Source: Adiantum capillus-veneris (Eukaryota; Streptophyta; Polypodiopsida; Polypodiales; Pteridaceae). From it: a stretch of DNA of 64,000 nt. The position numbers were made by a program, and so were the translations under genes. The stretch covers positions 135,947,420 to 136,011,419 of the forward strand of contig CM043964.1 in the NCBI GenBank assembly GCA_014529385.2. Reading direction: 5' to 3'. Positions 62,375-64,000 of this stretch are shown piece by piece (positions within the stretch are counted from its first letter, which is position 1; every line of letters starts with the position of its first letter). The notes under the pieces were generated by a model. That model worked only from the letters and a program-made list of their open reading frames with translations. It did not search any database and was not told where the DNA came from.

Positions 62375-64000
62375 TTAAGAGATCTCTCTCTCATCCTCGT
62401 ATAACTCAGCATAACTTCCTATATCTATATAGAGTTCTCCGTTTAAACACATATCCTCTGTTTCATTTTGTAGCTCCTCTGCATGCACCCCATATAGAGT
62501 AGTAGCATCTTGATGCTCGTCTGACACCACCGCAGCGGCTTCTGATTGAGCATCTTCTCTGATCTTCTCCATTGATGCCATTGTGATTGGCACATGGTAG
62601 CCTTCATACGTCCTTGCACTACGAGGGGCTACCTCTATGACGTACCACCAGTTTGATGTAGACTTTGTAGGATGAAATATTACCTGCCAGAGCCACATAA
62701 CTTACATGAGAGCTTTCAAGCACATAACTTGTAAAAGGGGGATGTTAACTATTTACATACTTACTAGTTCACAATGCTCGGGTAGTACGAAAGTGTCTAT
62801 TAGGTCAGTCCATTTCTTAGTAGAATCCACCTCAAGAAAACCAGACTCTCCTCTACGCACAGTAGCGTTGCAACCCTCCATGATTATCTTGAACCATTGC
62901 ACGTCGAACAAGTCGACAAAAAATCCTCTGTAATCGATCCTCAAAATCTCTTGCAGCGTGCCGAAGTAAGTGAGTTCCGCCACCACAGGATCTGCATCAG
63001 AGGAACGTCGTCGACTATACTGTTCAAATTTTGCCATGATTCCACAATCTTGAGTAAAACGCTTTTTGTCGATTCGTTCCACCCTAAAATGTCGACCTTT
63101 ACACCATGCTGCTGTGTATGACTTATACTATAACGAACAAAGATTATGAGTGGCCGTTCAAACGTTTATAAATAAAGTCACTTGCTAGTCGTACATTGCA
63201 AACTTACCTTGGTCGCGCAACCCCGAGAGTACTCCCACTCTTCCTCAGTCACTTCGTCACCGCATTGTTGTGCGCTTTTCAATTGGTTGTGCAACCATCT
63301 TCAGCTCATGAAGGTTGGTAGGCTCTCCAGAACCGCTGGATAGTGCATCGGTGGTCGTCTTCCCCGTCTCCACTCGATTCGTGCCCTTTGTCGCTCTTGC
63401 TTTGCATCCTCATATTGTGAAATCCACTTTTGCATCACTGGATTGTGAAGCATGCAAAATCGGTTGATTTTAGCCTCTAGATCTTCCGTCATCTTCTTCT
63501 CAACACCGAGATTGCACATGACAATCCCAGATATGCGCTCATCATCTATGGTTCGCCATAGCGTGTCCCGGGATTTATCAAATCCGTCTAGCCACTCTCC
63601 AATGTACACTAGGGACTCTGATACCAACCAACATTCTGCCATGCTACCCTCCGGACGTGCCTTTTGACGCACATATCCCTTAAGCGTTTTCATGAAACGT
63701 TCTAAGAAGAACATCCATCTGAAATGAACTGTGCCAGCTATTTCCACCTCATCAACTATGTGAACAAGAAGATGCACCTGAATGGTTAGCATTGTAGTAG
63801 GAAAATGTTTCTCAAACATGCACACAAGCTCCGCAGCATTTAGTTTGGCGAATGGTATGGAGTCTACGTTGATCTCCTTTTGTGAGATCCATTGCACCAG
63901 CTTTGCAAGTTTGTAGATTGTGTTACGGATGTCGAGAGACAAACATCCCTCAATGGCAACCGGTAAAATAAACTGTAAAGTATGTGCAGCAATGATATTA
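62375..64000 (-). pseudogene. tnp2-type transposase gene, 3' half (DUF4218 and DUF4216)
   Basis: The gene enters from the right edge. The 63,942-63,301 frame carries DUF4218: IQVHLLVHIVDEVEIAGTVH, RWMFFLERFMKTLKGYVRQ and PEGSMAECWLVSESLVYIGE. A TGA replaces the usual residue after LPTFMS, near 63,301, then RWLHNQLKSAQQCGDEVTEE continues to a donor near 63,205. The next exon (about 63,110-62,760) has DUF4216: AELTYFGTLQEILRIDYRGF and FDVQWFKI. The last exon (62,682-62,375) continues VIFHPTKSTSNWWYVIEVAP with a hydrophilic acidic tail. Order and size match the element at 24.3-28.1 kb. The catalytic tnp2 region is beyond the window. Confidence 0.9.

Larger units (their letters stand above)
60158..64000 (-). 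mobile_element. CACTA (En/Spm) transposon, element 4, partial at window edge
   Basis: CACTACAAGAGGTTGTG at 60,158 is a textbook CACTA terminus. Inward lie dense subterminal repeats, a hairpin, a minus-strand Transposase_24 gene and then a minus-strand gene with DUF4216 and DUF4218, so both genes run toward the terminus at 60,158. The other end is beyond 64,000. Confidence 0.92.

Overview
The window is nuclear DNA from a land plant. It carries one intact multi-exon host gene, an ARF1-class small GTPase with GT-AG introns, set in a deep pile of decayed plant-type transposons: Ty1/Copia and Ty3/Gypsy retrotransposons and CACTA (En/Spm) DNA transposons with tnp2, DUF4216/DUF4218 and Transposase_24 type genes. 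Very long CT/GA and GT/CA microsatellites are frequent. I see no tRNA, rRNA, CRISPR array, operon or prokaryotic signal. A repeat-rich genome, possibly of a spore-bearing plant, is likely, but the species cannot be named from this sequence.

Layout. 1-3710: + strand Copia pol with its 3' LTR, followed by microsatellites to 4.2 kb. 5.1-8.75 kb: part of an hAT-like repeat, then a block joining a Gypsy integrase (+) to a Copia RT/RNase H fragment (-). That block recurs inverted at 18.2-20.0 kb. 8.75-12.9 kb: a pair of inverted repeats, an unrecognised ORF block, a palindrome-bearing minisatellite and a tnp2 fragment. 13-16.6 kb: a GA-rich tract, a second CACTA gene and a CACTA end. 17.6-22.1 kb: Copia pieces, one fused to a Transposase_24 gene that runs to another CACTA end.

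23,454-32,339: the best preserved CACTA element. Its transposase gene lies on the minus strand and a second gene on the plus strand. Between them are a 1.3-kb GA tract and what looks like a captured HSPA12/Hsp70-like exon. It abuts 32.3-38.5 kb, a tandem array of six full units and one partial unit (about 870 bp each). The array is interrupted by an 805-bp element with imperfect 14-bp terminal inverted repeats and a perfect 8-bp target duplication.

38.6-43.3 kb: a Gypsy gag remnant, compound microsatellites, direct repeats and a minisatellite. 43.3-47.6 kb: a minus-strand Copia with polypurine tract, primer binding site and several internal tandem duplications. 48.6-52.74 kb: the ARF gene with a GA-repeat leader. 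54.2-58.7 kb: Gypsy protease/RT joined to a Copia RT/RNase H with an LTR. 60,158-64,000: one end of a CACTA element with a foldback subterminal region, a Transposase_24 gene and the 3' half of a tnp2-type gene.

Apart from ARF, the genes served transposition. Nearly all are broken by stops, frameshifts or truncation, so the region is best read as layered nested insertions with many short local duplications.
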